A DNA stretch of 64,000 nt from Candidatus Methanoplasma sp. (GTDB lineage: Archaea > Thermoplasmatota > Thermoplasmata > Methanomassiliicoccales > Methanomethylophilaceae): assembly GCA_031256955.1 (NCBI GenBank), contig JAIRPP010000013.1, positions 62,001-126,000 of the forward strand, given 5' to 3'. Of this stretch, positions 1 through 8,232 are shown piece by piece. How positions within the stretch are numbered: position 1 is the first letter of the stretch; each line of letters starts with the position of its first letter. The position numbers and the translations under genes are program-made. The notes under the pieces were generated by a model, which was not told the DNA's origin, did not search any database, and worked only from the letters and a program-made list of their open reading frames with translations.

Positions 1-895
1 TAACGGCGGGCACGTCCCTCAGCACTGGGTCCCCCTTCAGCGCGTCCAGGTCCGCCTGCGTCATGGGCGTTACGTCGATCATGACCTCCGGCGCGGCGGA
101 CGCTATGGATTCCTTGGAGACGACCGCGTACATCTCGGGTATCCCCGCGGCGAACGCGTTCGTCCCTCCGAGCATCTCTATCATGGGCGATCCGGGCAGG
201 TATTTCACTCCGCACGCGTACGTGCCCCATTCGGACCCGATCCCCATGAACGTCCCCACCCTGGGGGACGGGGCGCCGAGGGACTCCGTCCACCCGACTA
301 TCCTGCCTATGGCGGACTTCATCCCCGCGACCATCTCGCCCGCGGCGCCGTCCCTGCCGAGGGCCTTGCCGTACATGGCGATGTTGAAGTATATGTTGTC
401 CAGCGAGTTGTCGTCCTTGCCGACGACCACGGGGATCCCCATGTCCCCCAGCCGCTTTATGGTCGCGTCGGAGTAGAAGTACCCGCCCATGAGGACCAGG
501 TCGGGGGAGCATTTGAGTATCGATTCGGCGGAGATGTTGTACATCCCGCCGAGCGCGACGAGCCTCCCGTCGGCCAGCATCTTCTTGGCGTCTCCCGGGA
601 ACCCGTCGTCGGGCATCCCCAGGATCAGCTCGTCGGAATCGTATATGCCGTCGTCGGTGGTGACCCCAGCCAGCTTGGAGGAGGCCCCCAGCCCGAAGGC
701 GATCTCGGTCACGACGGAGCCTATGGTGGCGACCCTGTCAGAAGACGATACGGTAACGGTCTCCCCCCTGCCGTCCACGAGGGTGACGGGCCCGGAGCCC
801 CCCCTGTCGGGCGAGGCGGAGGCCGCCAGGGCGCCCGCGGCGATCACGATCGCGGCTACGGCGACGGCGGCTATTGCGAGGTGGATGCTCTTCAA
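1..895 (-). CDS. FeCT-type ABC transporter substrate-binding protein, partial (3' end off window)
   Basis: This encodes an extracytoplasmic binding protein of the BtuF/FepB (periplasmic-binding-like, Fe/cobalamin/haem) family. It begins with an N-terminal hydrophobic helix (IAAVAVAAIVIAAG). A PVTLVDGRGETVTV strand and the family motif NISAESILKCSPDLVLMGG follow. No lipobox cysteine is visible, so a membrane anchor through the N-terminal helix is likely. No in-frame ATG exists: translation must start at TTG (893-895) or GTG (902-904). The closest relative in the window is the protein at 1071-2159, which shares the GTFMGIGSEWGTYA motif. It has its own promoter with a 17-bp operator directly upstream, so it is an extra binding protein rather than part of a visible permease operon. 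Substrate is unknown; a cobamide, haem or metallophore is expected for the family. Confidence 0.85.
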   Translation of the reverse strand, partial: MKSIHLAIAAVAVAAIVIAAGALAASASPDRGGSGPVTLVDGRGETVTVSSSDRVATIGSVVTEIAFGLGASSKLAGVTTDDGIYDSDELILGMPDDGFPGDAKKMLADGRLVALGGMYNISAESILKCSPDLVLMGGYFYSDATIKRLGDMGIPVVVGKDDNSLDNIYFNIAMYGKALGRDGAAGEMVAGMKSAIGRIVGWTESLGAPSPRVGTFMGIGSEWGTYACGVKYLPGSPMIEMLGGTNAFAAGIPEMYAVVSKESIASAAPEVMIDVTPMTQADLDALKGDPVLRDVPAV

Positions 896-904
896 TGGAA
901 TCAC

Positions 905-921
905 TTGGATGTATTATCCAA
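905..921 (-). promoter_or_regulatory. 17-bp inverted-repeat operator, site 1
   Basis: TTGGATGTATTATCCAA has arms TTGGA/TCCAA and lies 9 bp before the TTG start of the binding protein ending at 895. It is one of ten related sites in the first 23 kb, all in front of transport, chelatase or isochorismatase-like genes. Confidence 0.75.
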
Positions 922-1012
922 TTAAAGATGCGGGTACTCGTAGATATGCCTATCGCCAGGCTGTCGCGCCATGGCGGGCCGCGCGCCGTGAGACATGAGG
1001 AAAAACGATTCC

Positions 1013-1036
1013 CGGCGGCGCTTCCATGCGCCGCCG
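1013..1036 (-). terminator. Terminator of the 1071-2159 gene
   Basis: A GGCGGCG/CGCCGCC hairpin is followed on the minus strand by a T-rich stretch (CGTTTTTCC). It lies about 35 bp past the stop codon at 1071. Confidence 0.6.
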
Positions 1037-1070
1037 CCCCTTGTCGGAAATCCGGTTTAGGAAAGGGCCG

Positions 1071-2159
1071 TCAGGCGTTTATCAGAGTCCAGAACTTGTC
1101 CAGGTATCCCGGGTAGTTCCCGTCGTCCAGCATGTTGTCGATGGCGAAGCCCAGATGGCTCTGGTACATGCACATGGCCATTATGGCGTACGAGTTCACG
1201 AACCCCTGGGTGGTTATGGTCACGGCGTTGTTCGCGCCGTTGAAGCACCCGAACACCTTGTTGTTCTTCACCGCGTCCACGTCCTTCAGGACGGGGTCGG
1301 TCTTCAGAGAGGTGATGGCCGACGGGTCGCTGGCGCTGATGTCTATCATGATGGCGGGGTTCGCGTTAATTATGGCTTCTTTGGAGATCTGGGCGTACAT
1401 CTCGGATATGGTGCCGGAGAACACGTTGACCCCGCCCAGCGCTGTGATCATGGGGGTCCCGGGGAGGTACTTGTCGCCGTTGGCGTACGTGCCCCATTCG
1501 GACCCGATCCCCATGAACGTCCCGACCCTGGGCTTCTCGCCGGACCACTTCTTGGTCCAGTCGAGGACCTTGCCGATGGCGCTCTTCATCTGGTTCACCA
1601 TGGCCTTCGCCTCCGCGTCCTTCCCGAGCGCCTTTCCCGCGAGCTCTATGTTGTAGTATATGTCTTCAAGGGAGTTGTCGTTCCTGCTGACGACCACGGG
1701 TATCCCGAGGGCCTCCAGGTCCTTCACGGTGTTCTCGTCGTTCCCGTAGCCTCCCATTATGACCAGGTCGGGGTTGCATTTCAATATGGATTCGGCGGAG
1801 ATGTGCCACATGTTGCCGAGATCCGTGATCTTCTTGGAGCCCATCCTCTTGACGACCTCGCCGGGGAACCCGTCGTCGGGAAGCCCCATGACCTTCTCGT
1901 TGGTGTCGTATATCCCCGTGTCCGAGGTGGCCCCCGCCAGCTGGTCTATGGCTCCCAGCCCGCACATTATCTCCGTCACCGTCGCGTTGGTGGACGCGAC
2001 CCTCGAAGAGGATTCGATGGTGACTTCCCTGTCCTGGGCGTCTATGAGCGAGACGGGCCCCTTCTCCTCGTCGCCGCCGAGCATCACGTACGCCGTCGCG
2101 GCTATCACGAGCACGGCCACGACCGCGACTGACGCGATTATGAGTTTTCCATTTTTCAT
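1071..2159 (-). CDS. FeCT-type ABC transporter substrate-binding protein
   Basis: A 362-residue extracytoplasmic substrate-binding protein of the BtuF/FepB class. Residues 1-25 form a hydrophobic anchor (MKNGKLIIASVAVVAVLVIA). The mature part opens with PVSLIDAQDREVTI and contains the two-lobe family motifs HISAESILKCNPDLVIMGGYG and GTFMGIGSEWGTYANG. The ATG at 2157-2159 was chosen because it immediately precedes the hydrophobic helix. A longer in-frame extension to 2267 would run through the promoter. A TATA-like tract (TATATATGG, about 2206-2213) lies about 25 bp upstream of the operator, which therefore sits at the expected transcription start. The gene is monocistronic, with a 3' terminator. 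Its ligand cannot be read from sequence. It is paralogous to the truncated gene at the left edge and more distantly to those at 9328 and 10560. Confidence 0.9.
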   Translation of the reverse strand: MKNGKLIIASVAVVAVLVIAATAYVMLGGDEEKGPVSLIDAQDREVTIESSSRVASTNATVTEIMCGLGAIDQLAGATSDTGIYDTNEKVMGLPDDGFPGEVVKRMGSKKITDLGNMWHISAESILKCNPDLVIMGGYGNDENTVKDLEALGIPVVVSRNDNSLEDIYYNIELAGKALGKDAEAKAMVNQMKSAIGKVLDWTKKWSGEKPRVGTFMGIGSEWGTYANGDKYLPGTPMITALGGVNVFSGTISEMYAQISKEAIINANPAIMIDISASDPSAITSLKTDPVLKDVDAVKNNKVFGCFNGANNAVTITTQGFVNSYAIMAMCMYQSHLGFAIDNMLDDGNYPGYLDKFWTLINA

Positions 2160-2167
2160 GTCATCAC

Positions 2168-2184
2168 TTGGATGTATAATCCAA
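2168..2184 (-). promoter_or_regulatory. 17-bp inverted-repeat operator, site 2
   Basis: TTGGATGTATAATCCAA lies 8 bp before the ATG at 2159 and downstream of a TATA-like tract. A bound protein here would cover the transcription start, which fits repression. Confidence 0.75.
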
Positions 2185-2316
2185 TTAGTATTAGCCCATC
2201 CACCCATATATATCCATCGCATTTGCGGGCGCCCAGCCCCCCCGCATACGCTGTAGAAATCGAACAAAAGCCGCCGCGGGCGAGAAAACGCGGGGCGCGG
2301 CGGCGGCGTGGCTAAA

Positions 2317-2335
2317 GGGAGGGGGGACCCCTCCC
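2317..2335 (-). terminator. Terminator of the 2344-2928 gene
   Basis: A GGGAGGGG/CCCCTCCC hairpin lies just past the stop codon at 2344, followed on the minus strand by TTTAGC. Confidence 0.5.
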
Positions 2336-2343
2336 GGGTCAGG

Positions 2344-2928
2344 TCAGTCCAGCTTGGGATGGTCCGTACCGAGCATCCCCGCGGGCACGTCCACCTTGGT
2401 CGCGCACAGGTTCTCCGCCACGTCGCCGAGGTCGAACGTCTTGCATATGACGCACGCCGCGTCGTCGTACTTGTCCTCCGTGGCGATGGTGCCCCCCACC
2501 AGCAGGTACGGGCTGAGGTCGCGCTCCATGGCTCCGAAGTAGGTCCCCATGACGCAGTACTGCGTGACCATGCCGCATACCAGTATGCTGTCGCACCCGC
2601 ACGCCTTCACGACCTCCGCCAGCTCCGTGCCTATGAACGAGTTCATGTGCCCCTTGTGGACGACTATATCCCTGGGGTCGGAGACGATCCCGTGCAGGTA
2701 CTCGTCGCCGTCGCCCTTGTCGTAAGCGGAGCAGTGGCAGGGGCCGTCGTAGTACACGAACACGACGGGCCTGCCGTGCTCGCGGAACATCTCCGCCGCC
2801 TTGTTCATGACCTCTATCTTGTCCTTGCTCCCGTTCTCCGGTATGGATCCGCCGGTGAACTTGCGCTGGACGTCTATCACCACGAGGGCTATCTTCCTGT
2901 CTTTTTTGTCAGGCAGCTGATGGGACAT
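2344..2928 (-). CDS. Isochorismatase-family cysteine hydrolase
   Basis: A 194-residue cytoplasmic alpha/beta hydrolase of the isochorismatase-like (cysteine hydrolase) superfamily. The catalytic triad is visible: Asp19 in LVVIDVQRKF, Lys92 in VVHKGHMNSF, and Cys125 in GMVTQYCVMGT. Family members hydrolyse isochorismate, nicotinamide or other amides, and the substrate here cannot be assigned. There is no isochorismate synthase, DhbE-like or NRPS gene nearby, so siderophore synthesis is not supported. The gene is a paralog of the next one (3001-3582), with nearly identical N-termini (MSHQ.PDK...RKIALVVIDVQRKFTG). Each is expressed from its own promoter carrying the island operator. A T/A-rich TATA element (about 2946-2957) 25 bp upstream suggests a nearly leaderless mRNA. 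Confidence 0.85.
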   Translation of the reverse strand: MSHQLPDKKDRKIALVVIDVQRKFTGGSIPENGSKDKIEVMNKAAEMFREHGRPVVFVYYDGPCHCSAYDKGDGDEYLHGIVSDPRDIVVHKGHMNSFIGTELAEVVKACGCDSILVCGMVTQYCVMGTYFGAMERDLSPYLLVGGTIATEDKYDDAACVICKTFDLGDVAENLCATKVDVPAGMLGTDHPKLD

Positions 2929-2931
2929 AGA

Positions 2932-2948
2932 TTGGAAGATACATCCAT
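2932..2948 (-). promoter_or_regulatory. 17-bp inverted-repeat operator, site 3
   Basis: TTGGAAGATACATCCAT (sense ATGGATGTATCTTCCAA) lies 3 bp before the start codon at 2928, between a TATA-like tract and the ATG. Confidence 0.75.
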
Positions 2949-2963
2949 AAAATAAAAACCTGA

Positions 2964-2986
2964 CCGTCCCGCGGCGCGCGGGACGG
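2964..2986 (-). terminator. Terminator of the 3001-3582 gene
   Basis: A perfect 10-bp stem CCGTCCCGCG/CGCGGGACGG has a 3-nt loop. On the minus strand it is followed by TCAGGTTTTTATTTTA. The same T-rich stretch serves as the TATA region of the 2344-2928 gene. Confidence 0.75.
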
Positions 2987-3000
2987 GCGCGGGAGAGCCG

Positions 3001-3582
3001 TCACGGGTCGCACGGATGGTCCGTCCCGAACATCCCCGCGGGCACGTCAACCCTGGTCGCGCGCAGGTTCTCCTCCGCGTCCGCCAGGCTGTACGTCCTG
3101 CAGACCACGCGGGACGCGTCGTTGTAGCTGTCGTCAGGGGCGATGGTGCCTCCCGCCAGGAGGTACGCGCCCAGCCCCCTCTCGCCCGCGCCGTAGTATG
3201 TGCCCATGACGCAGCAGTGCGTGATCATGCCGGCGAGCAGGACCCCGTCGCACCCGCACCCTTTAACCACGTCGGCGAGCCTGCTCCCGAGGAAGGCGTT
3301 CATGTGCGCCTTGCGCACGGTTATGTCGCTCGGATCCGTGACGATCCCATGGAGGTACTCGTCCCCGTCCGCGCCCTCGAAGTCGCAGTGGCTCTCCCCC
3401 TCGAAGCGCACGAACACGACGGGCCTGCCGTGCTCGCGGAACATGGACGCGGCTTTGTTTATCACGTCTATCTCTCTCCCGCAGCTCTCCTCCCGTATGT
3501 AGGAGCCCGTGAACTTGCGCTGGACGTCGATCACCACGAGGGCTATCTTCCTGCCTCTCTTGTCAGGCGTCTGGTGGGACAT
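3001..3582 (-). CDS. Isochorismatase-family cysteine hydrolase (paralog)
   Basis: A 193-residue paralog of the 2344-2928 protein. The same triad is intact: Asp19 (VVIDVQRKF), Lys91 (VRKAHMNAF), and Cys124 within GMITHCCVMGT. The latter holds a CC pair where the paralog has YC. Most divergence is at residues 59-70, which could alter substrate choice. The gene is transcribed divergently from the ABC exporter at 3705 and shares a 120-bp intergenic region with it. Its operator copy is the most symmetrical in the window. The exact reaction is unknown; amidase/nicotinamidase-like or isochorismatase-like activity are both possible. Confidence 0.85.
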   Translation of the reverse strand: MSHQTPDKRGRKIALVVIDVQRKFTGSYIREESCGREIDVINKAASMFREHGRPVVFVRFEGESHCDFEGADGDEYLHGIVTDPSDITVRKAHMNAFLGSRLADVVKGCGCDGVLLAGMITHCCVMGTYYGAGERGLGAYLLAGGTIAPDDSYNDASRVVCRTYSLADAEENLRATRVDVPAGMFGTDHPCDP

Positions 3583-3585
3583 GTG

Positions 3586-3602
3586 ATGGAAGATACATCC
3601 AT
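3586..3602 (-). promoter_or_regulatory. 17-bp inverted-repeat operator, site 4
   Basis: ATGGAAGATACATCCAT has perfect 5-bp arms ATGGA/TCCAT and lies 3 bp before the start codon at 3582. It is also about 100 bp upstream of the divergent ABC exporter gene. Confidence 0.75.
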
Positions 3603-3704
3603 CGGTTAAGATTGTTTTGTTCTCCCCGCGCCCCCGCCGCTTCGCCCCGGAGCGGGCTCCCCCGCCCCGGCAAGATTAATAACGCATTGGCGAATACCTC
3701 CATT

Positions 3705-4631
3705 GTGTCTTCATCGAAACGCCCCTCCCGCGATCCCGAGGCCGGAGCATCAGAATATATAATCGACGCCGAGGGCGTAGTCGTCAGGTTCGGGGAGAAG
3801 ACGGCCGTGGACGGGGTCGATGTGAAAGTTTTGCCCGGAGAGATATACGGGCTCCTGGGGCCCAACGGGGCCGGGAAGACCACCACCATACGCGTGCTGA
3901 CCACGCTCCAGACCCCGACCGCCGGGAGGATATCCGTCGGGGGGCTGCCCATGCCGTCCGAGAACAAGGGCATACGCGAGAAGATAGGGATAGTCCAGCA
4001 GATGATCAGCCTGGACAAGGACATCTCCGTCAGGGAGAACATAATCTGCCACGGCTACTTCCAGAAGGTGCCGAAGGCGGACATAATGAGGAGGATGGAC
4101 AGCATATCCTCCGCCATGGGGCTCACCCCGTTCCTGGACTCCACGGTGGTGAGGCTGTCCGGCGGGTGGCAGAGGAAGACCTCCATAGCCTGCGCCCTCA
4201 TGCACGACCCCGAGATCCTGTTCCTGGACGAGCCCACCGCCGGCCTGGACACCCAGTCCAGGCACATGCTGTGGGACATGATCCGCCAGCTGAACAAGGC
4301 GGGCACCACGATATTCCTGACCACCCACTATATAGAGGAGGCCGAGAGCCTCTGCAACAGGGTGGCCATACTGAACGGCGGCAGGATGGCCGCCCTGGGG
4401 AGCCCGAGGGAGCTCTGCGACGGCATAGGCAGGTTCGCCGTGGAGCACAACAACGAGGACCACACCAGGAGCTACCGCTACTTCTCGGACTGGGACGGCG
4501 CGAAGGCGTTCGCGGCGGGCTTCGGGGACGACGAGTCCGTCGTCCTGAGGAAGACCTCCCTCGAGGACGTGTTCCTGGAGCTCACCGGGAGGAAAGTGAC
4601 CGCCGACTTCGTGAAGGTCGTGAGGATATGA
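3705..4631 (+). CDS. ABC transporter ATP-binding protein (DrrA/ABC-2 type)
   Basis: A 308-residue nucleotide-binding subunit of an ABC-2 exporter. Visible motifs are Walker A GPNGAGKTTT, Q-loop IGIVQQMIS, the signature VRLSGGWQRK (a slightly unusual LSGGW), Walker B ILFLDEPTAGLD and the switch histidine in LTTHYIEEAE. The C-terminal extension VVLRKTSLEDVFLELTGRKV is typical of the daunorubicin-resistance ATPase subfamily. An open frame extends to 3612, but a TATA-like AGATTAATAA (about 3673-3682) lies about 25 bp before the GTG at 3705. That GTG is therefore preferred as a leaderless start. The stop overlaps the permease start by 4 bp (ATGA). Substrate is unknown; the island context suggests a metal chelate or toxic metabolite. 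Confidence 0.88.
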   Translation: MSSSKRPSRDPEAGASEYIIDAEGVVVRFGEKTAVDGVDVKVLPGEIYGLLGPNGAGKTTTIRVLTTLQTPTAGRISVGGLPMPSENKGIREKIGIVQQMISLDKDISVRENIICHGYFQKVPKADIMRRMDSISSAMGLTPFLDSTVVRLSGGWQRKTSIACALMHDPEILFLDEPTAGLDTQSRHMLWDMIRQLNKAGTTIFLTTHYIEEAESLCNRVAILNGGRMAALGSPRELCDGIGRFAVEHNNEDHTRSYRYFSDWDGAKAFAAGFGDDESVVLRKTSLEDVFLELTGRKVTADFVKVVRI

Positions 4632-5398
4632 GCCTGCTGTCCGTGTTCGACGAGGCCCTCAGGGTGGCCAGGCCCGACGTGTACTACCTCCGGCGCAACT
4701 TCCTGTCCGTCCTGGTGACCATGCTGGTCACGCCCCTGCTGTACTTCGTGTCGTTCTGCTACGGGCTCGGCTCCAGCGTGAGCGACATAGGCGGGGTCTC
4801 GTACGTCGCCTTCGTCATACCCGGGGTGGTGGCCCTCTCCACGCTCACGTCCAGCTTCTCCGCCATAGCCAACAAGGTCCTGGCCCAGAGGATATACTAC
4901 ACCTCTTTCGACGAGATAGTGCTGTGCCCCCTGTCCCCGTCCGCGGTCATACTGGGGAAGGCCCTGGTCGGGTTCCTGAAGAGCATGCTGGCGTGCTCCA
5001 TACTGCTGGCGATAGGGTTGCTCATGTCGGCGGACGGGATGCACGTGACCCCCATGCTCTACCTGTGCATAGCGGTCTCGTGCCTGACGTTCTCCTTCCT
5101 GGGGGTGCTGGTCGGGTTCATATCCAAGAGCCTGACGGACATAATCATGTTCACCAGCCTGATAGTGGTGCCCATGACGTTCCTGTGCGGGACCGTCTTC
5201 TCGGTGTCGTCGCTGCCGGAGGCCGTCCAGTACTTCATATCCGCCCTGCCCCTGACGTACTCCGTGGAGTGCATCCGCGCGGCGGCGCTGGGATGGGGGG
5301 TGCCCCTGCTGTCCCTCGCGGTCACGGCGGCGTTCGGGGCCGCGTTCTTCGCCATATGCCACTGGATGCTGGTCAGCGGGAGGATCTCGAAGAAGTGA
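4628..5398 (+). CDS. ABC-2 type transporter permease
   Basis: A 256-residue integral membrane protein with about six hydrophobic segments and the ABC-2 family organisation. A cytoplasmic N-terminus (VARPDVYYLRRNFLSVLVTML) is followed by a helix pair, a central loop (VLAQRIYYTSFDEIVLCPLSPSA) and paired C-terminal helices. The segment FSVSSLPEAVQYFISALPLTY matches the conserved pre-C-terminal motif of DrrB/NodJ permeases. It starts at ATG 4628 inside the ATPase stop codon, so the two subunits are translationally coupled and probably form a homodimeric exporter with 2 ATPases and 2 permeases. Confidence 0.88.
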   Translation: MSLLSVFDEALRVARPDVYYLRRNFLSVLVTMLVTPLLYFVSFCYGLGSSVSDIGGVSYVAFVIPGVVALSTLTSSFSAIANKVLAQRIYYTSFDEIVLCPLSPSAVILGKALVGFLKSMLACSILLAIGLLMSADGMHVTPMLYLCIAVSCLTFSFLGVLVGFISKSLTDIIMFTSLIVVPMTFLCGTVFSVSSLPEAVQYFISALPLTYSVECIRAAALGWGVPLLSLAVTAAFGAAFFAICHWMLVSGRISKK

Positions 5399-5409
5399 GG
5401 CGGGCGCGG

Positions 5410-7221
5410 TCATCCGAACGCCGCGCCCACGCACCGCCCGATCTCGTCCAGCTCCCCGGGCTCCGCCGCGCCGCGCTCCAGGATCCCCCTCACAAGCGAT
5501 ATCGCTCTGATGGAATGCTCGCTCTCCGGGTCCGGGATGGGGAAGGCCTCCACGTACCTGGACATGAAGCGCCTCTTCCCCGAGTATAGCCTGTTGTTGA
5601 ACCGCGCGTCGTAGTACCTCTCTATGAAGCGGCTGTTCGCCACCGCCAGGGCCAGGTACACCAGGTCGCGGGGAACGTCGTCCCCGATCGCTATCCAATA
5701 GCAGTCGCCGTTCACTATCGAGCCCTCGTCCAGCCAGAACTGCGGGGCGTCGCAGATGTCCCTGAACACTATCTTCGTCCCGCCCCACTCCCTCGGCTTC
5801 TGGGGGACCCAGATCTCATACCACCTCCGCCCCGCGTCCGCGACGTATCTCCTGGACTCCAGCCTCTCCCTGCGGCTCTCCAGATACTCCCTGGACCTGG
5901 GGTACCCGTCCAGGTCTAGACAGACCCGCCTGTCCTCCCCCATGTCGTATGGGTACAGGACGGACCACGCGGGCGCGCCGCTGGGCACGATCTGTCCCGC
6001 GTTCCTGTGAGTCACCAGGGGCCTGGCGAGCTCGAGGGGCTCCGCGCCGCTTTGCTCCCCGAGTATGAACACGTCGTCGGCGGTGGTCTTTATCCCCACC
6101 TTCACCTTCCCGAGGTCCGAGAACCTGCAATATGTCTTGGAATCGACCCCGGACAGCCACGCCGCCGTCTCCGGCGTGGACACCGTCCACGAGTCCCCCG
6201 CGCAGAGGCTCCCGCGCTCCACTCTGAAGACCCTCCCGTCCTTCAGAGAATGCATTCCCGGGGCGGACAGGGCCTCGAATATGGAACCGGAGACCGGGGC
6301 CGCACCTAAATCAGTCTGGTAGACCGTAGTGAAGTCCACATCCTCGGGAGACGTCTTTCCCTTCCCGAATATGGTGACGCACGGTAGCACAGAGGCTCCG
6401 AACAGCTTTGTGTCCCCGAAATCCGTTATCTTTTCGATGCGGGTGTTCTTTTTGAGATATTCTCTGACGCATTTTCCAGCCTTCGTCGTCATGAACTTGT
6501 TCGACGTTATGTATCCAGCCACGCCGTCATTTTCGAGGAGCCGGTCTGCGATAATCAGAAAAGCGTAGTAGATATCGACCCTTCCGGAGAGTCCCATCCA
6601 TTTAGAGAGGCTCTGCGACTTCTCCGAGCCGAGAATCTGTGTTCTCACATAGGGCGGGTTAGCGATAATATAGTCGAATTTTGCAATCCCCACATGGTTC
6701 TTGGCATACTCTAGAAAGTCAGCAACAAAGATATCGGCTTTCACTTCGGGAAACAGATCATGCAACCTGTTGCGAGTGGATTCAGCCGCTTTTTCATCCA
6801 GTTCGAACCCGACGACCTCGATTGTGCAGTCCCCCATCGACTTTATTTTTTTTATCAGAGGCACGACTAGCCCCCCGTCGCCTATCGCGGGGTCGAGTAT
6901 CTTCACGAGACCCTTGTTCACGTTTCGTGCCATGGACGAAGAGAGATACTCCGCCAAGTCGGAGGGAGTGTATACGACACCATTGGACTTCTCTGTCGAT
7001 TCCTGCGAATAGCGTATGGCGGATCCCTCTGAATCGACAACGCTTTCAATGTCGCATCCGAGAGCACAACATATCTTGTCGAGGCTTTCTAAGGAGATCT
7101 GCTCCTTCCGTCCCATTTTCGACAATACATTAGAGCTTATGCCCGCGATGGCGATAAGATCTGTGCGGTTCATATCCAGATCTATCAGCAATTTCCACAG
7201 CCTGTTATATGAGACAGTCAT
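5410..7221 (-). CDS. HTH-adenine-specific DNA methyltransferase fusion (TaqI/Eco57I-like)
   Basis: A 603-residue protein predicted to be an N6-adenine DNA methyltransferase. Residues 1-65 form a Cro/C1 (XRE)-type helix-turn-helix (RTDLIAIAGISSNVLSKM...SLESLDKICCALGCDI). The entry motif GVVYTP is at 81-86, SAM motif I DPAIGDGG at 110-117 (canonical DPACGSG), and catalytic NPPY at 188-191. The C-terminal third resembles a TaqI-like target-recognition domain. The DNA encoding about residues 1-300 (6320-7221) is visibly AT-richer than the rest, so the gene looks chimeric or horizontally acquired. No restriction endonuclease is adjacent; it may be an orphan methyltransferase or a remnant of a type II/IIG system. 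Confidence 0.88.
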   Translation of the reverse strand: MTVSYNRLWKLLIDLDMNRTDLIAIAGISSNVLSKMGRKEQISLESLDKICCALGCDIESVVDSEGSAIRYSQESTEKSNGVVYTPSDLAEYLSSSMARNVNKGLVKILDPAIGDGGLVVPLIKKIKSMGDCTIEVVGFELDEKAAESTRNRLHDLFPEVKADIFVADFLEYAKNHVGIAKFDYIIANPPYVRTQILGSEKSQSLSKWMGLSGRVDIYYAFLIIADRLLENDGVAGYITSNKFMTTKAGKCVREYLKKNTRIEKITDFGDTKLFGASVLPCVTIFGKGKTSPEDVDFTTVYQTDLGAAPVSGSIFEALSAPGMHSLKDGRVFRVERGSLCAGDSWTVSTPETAAWLSGVDSKTYCRFSDLGKVKVGIKTTADDVFILGEQSGAEPLELARPLVTHRNAGQIVPSGAPAWSVLYPYDMGEDRRVCLDLDGYPRSREYLESRRERLESRRYVADAGRRWYEIWVPQKPREWGGTKIVFRDICDAPQFWLDEGSIVNGDCYWIAIGDDVPRDLVYLALAVANSRFIERYYDARFNNRLYSGKRRFMSRYVEAFPIPDPESEHSIRAISLVRGILERGAAEPGELDEIGRCVGAAFG

Positions 7222-7266
7222 ATCGATCCCGCGCGAGAATAATATTTGATATGTCTCAATCGATAT
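7207..7266 (-). promoter_or_regulatory. Inverted repeat spanning the methyltransferase promoter
   Basis: ATATCGAT (7220-7227) overlaps the start codon and is repeated inverted as ATCGATAT (7259-7266), next to the TATA-like GATATAAATT. GAGACA..ATATC (from 7211) is likewise mirrored by GATATGTCTC (7249-7258). These could be binding sites for the HTH domain fused to the methyltransferase (autoregulation), by analogy with C-proteins. This is inference. Confidence 0.4.
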
Positions 7267-7389
7267 AAATTCTTCTATGGTCAGGCTCCAATCAACAAAA
7301 AATAGAGTATGCCGGCGTTTTTCATAGCCAGCAGAAATGCGTTTTGGAGAGCCGCCCGGCGGGGGACGGCGGGCGGCCCTCCTCGCAGG

Positions 7390-8232
7390 TCAGAGCTCCA
7401 CCCTGAACTCCTCCTCGCCCGCGCTCGGCGGGTTGGGGATTATGTACGGCACGCCCTCGTCCAGGATCACCTTCACGTCGATCTGGAAGACCTTCATTAT
7501 GGATTCCTTCGTGACCACGTCCACGGGCCTGCCGTAGCTTATTATTTCCCCCTCGCTGAGGAGCATGACCTTGTCGCAGTACCTGGTGACCAGGTTCAGG
7601 TCGTGGGACGCCATTATGACCGTCAGCCCCGATCTGGACAGCCCCTTCAGCATCTCCATGACCTGTATCTTGTACTTTATGTCCAGGTGCGCGCTGGGCT
7701 CGTCCACCATCATGAGCTTCGGCCTCTGCACCACGCCCTTGGCCAGGAGCGCGCGGGCCCTCTCCCCGCTGCTGAGCTCGTGGAGCTTGCGGTCGGAGTA
7801 GTGGAGTATGCCGAAGTCCCACATGGCCTTCTCCACTATGGCCGCGTCCTCCTCCGACTCCCACCACCAGCTGACCACGTACGGGGACCTCCCGAGCATG
7901 ACGAACTCCCTGGCCGTGAGGGAGAAGTCGGGGGGTATGTCCGCCGGGACGGTGGTGCACAGCTTGGATATGTCGCCCCTCCCCAGCTTCTTCACGTCGT
8001 TTCCATCGATAACCACGGACCCCCCCTTGATCTGGAGGATCTTGTTTATGCAGCGCATGAGCGTGGTCTTCCCCGACCCGTTGGGGCCCATGAGGGCTAT
8101 GAACTCCCCCCCGCCCGCCTCGATGTTCACGTCCTTCAATATGTCCAGGTCCGACGTGTACCCGAACACCAGCCCCGCCACGTCCAGCAGCGAGGAGCAC
8201 TCCCCAAGGGATCCCTTCTCGTCACATCGCAT
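7390..8232 (-). CDS. FeCT-type ABC transporter ATP-binding protein (BtuD/FepC-like)
   Basis: A 280-residue ATPase energising the importer encoded just upstream. Motifs are Walker A GPNGSGKTT, signature LSSGERARALLAKG (variant of LSGGQ), Walker B KLMMVDEPSAHLD and the switch histidine in VIMASHDLNL. The N-terminal SLLDVAGLVFGY...LKDVNIEAGGGEFIALMG matches cobalamin/iron-siderophore ATPases. The C-terminal extension (IMKVFQIDVKVILDEGVPYIIP) is usual for archaeal homologs. Its start overlaps the permease stop by 11 bp. It is the third gene of a binding protein-permease-ATPase operon under two island operators. Confidence 0.9.
   Translation of the reverse strand: MRCDEKGSLGECSSLLDVAGLVFGYTSDLDILKDVNIEAGGGEFIALMGPNGSGKTTLMRCINKILQIKGGSVVIDGNDVKKLGRGDISKLCTTVPADIPPDFSLTAREFVMLGRSPYVVSWWWESEEDAAIVEKAMWDFGILHYSDRKLHELSSGERARALLAKGVVQRPKLMMVDEPSAHLDIKYKIQVMEMLKGLSRSGLTVIMASHDLNLVTRYCDKVMLLSEGEIISYGRPVDVVTKESIMKVFQIDVKVILDEGVPYIIPNPPSAGEEEFRVEL

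Noticed and set aside
7337-7389. GC-rich stem after the BtuD-like gene as a terminator
   Set aside because: The downstream minus strand is not T-rich, so termination is not supported.
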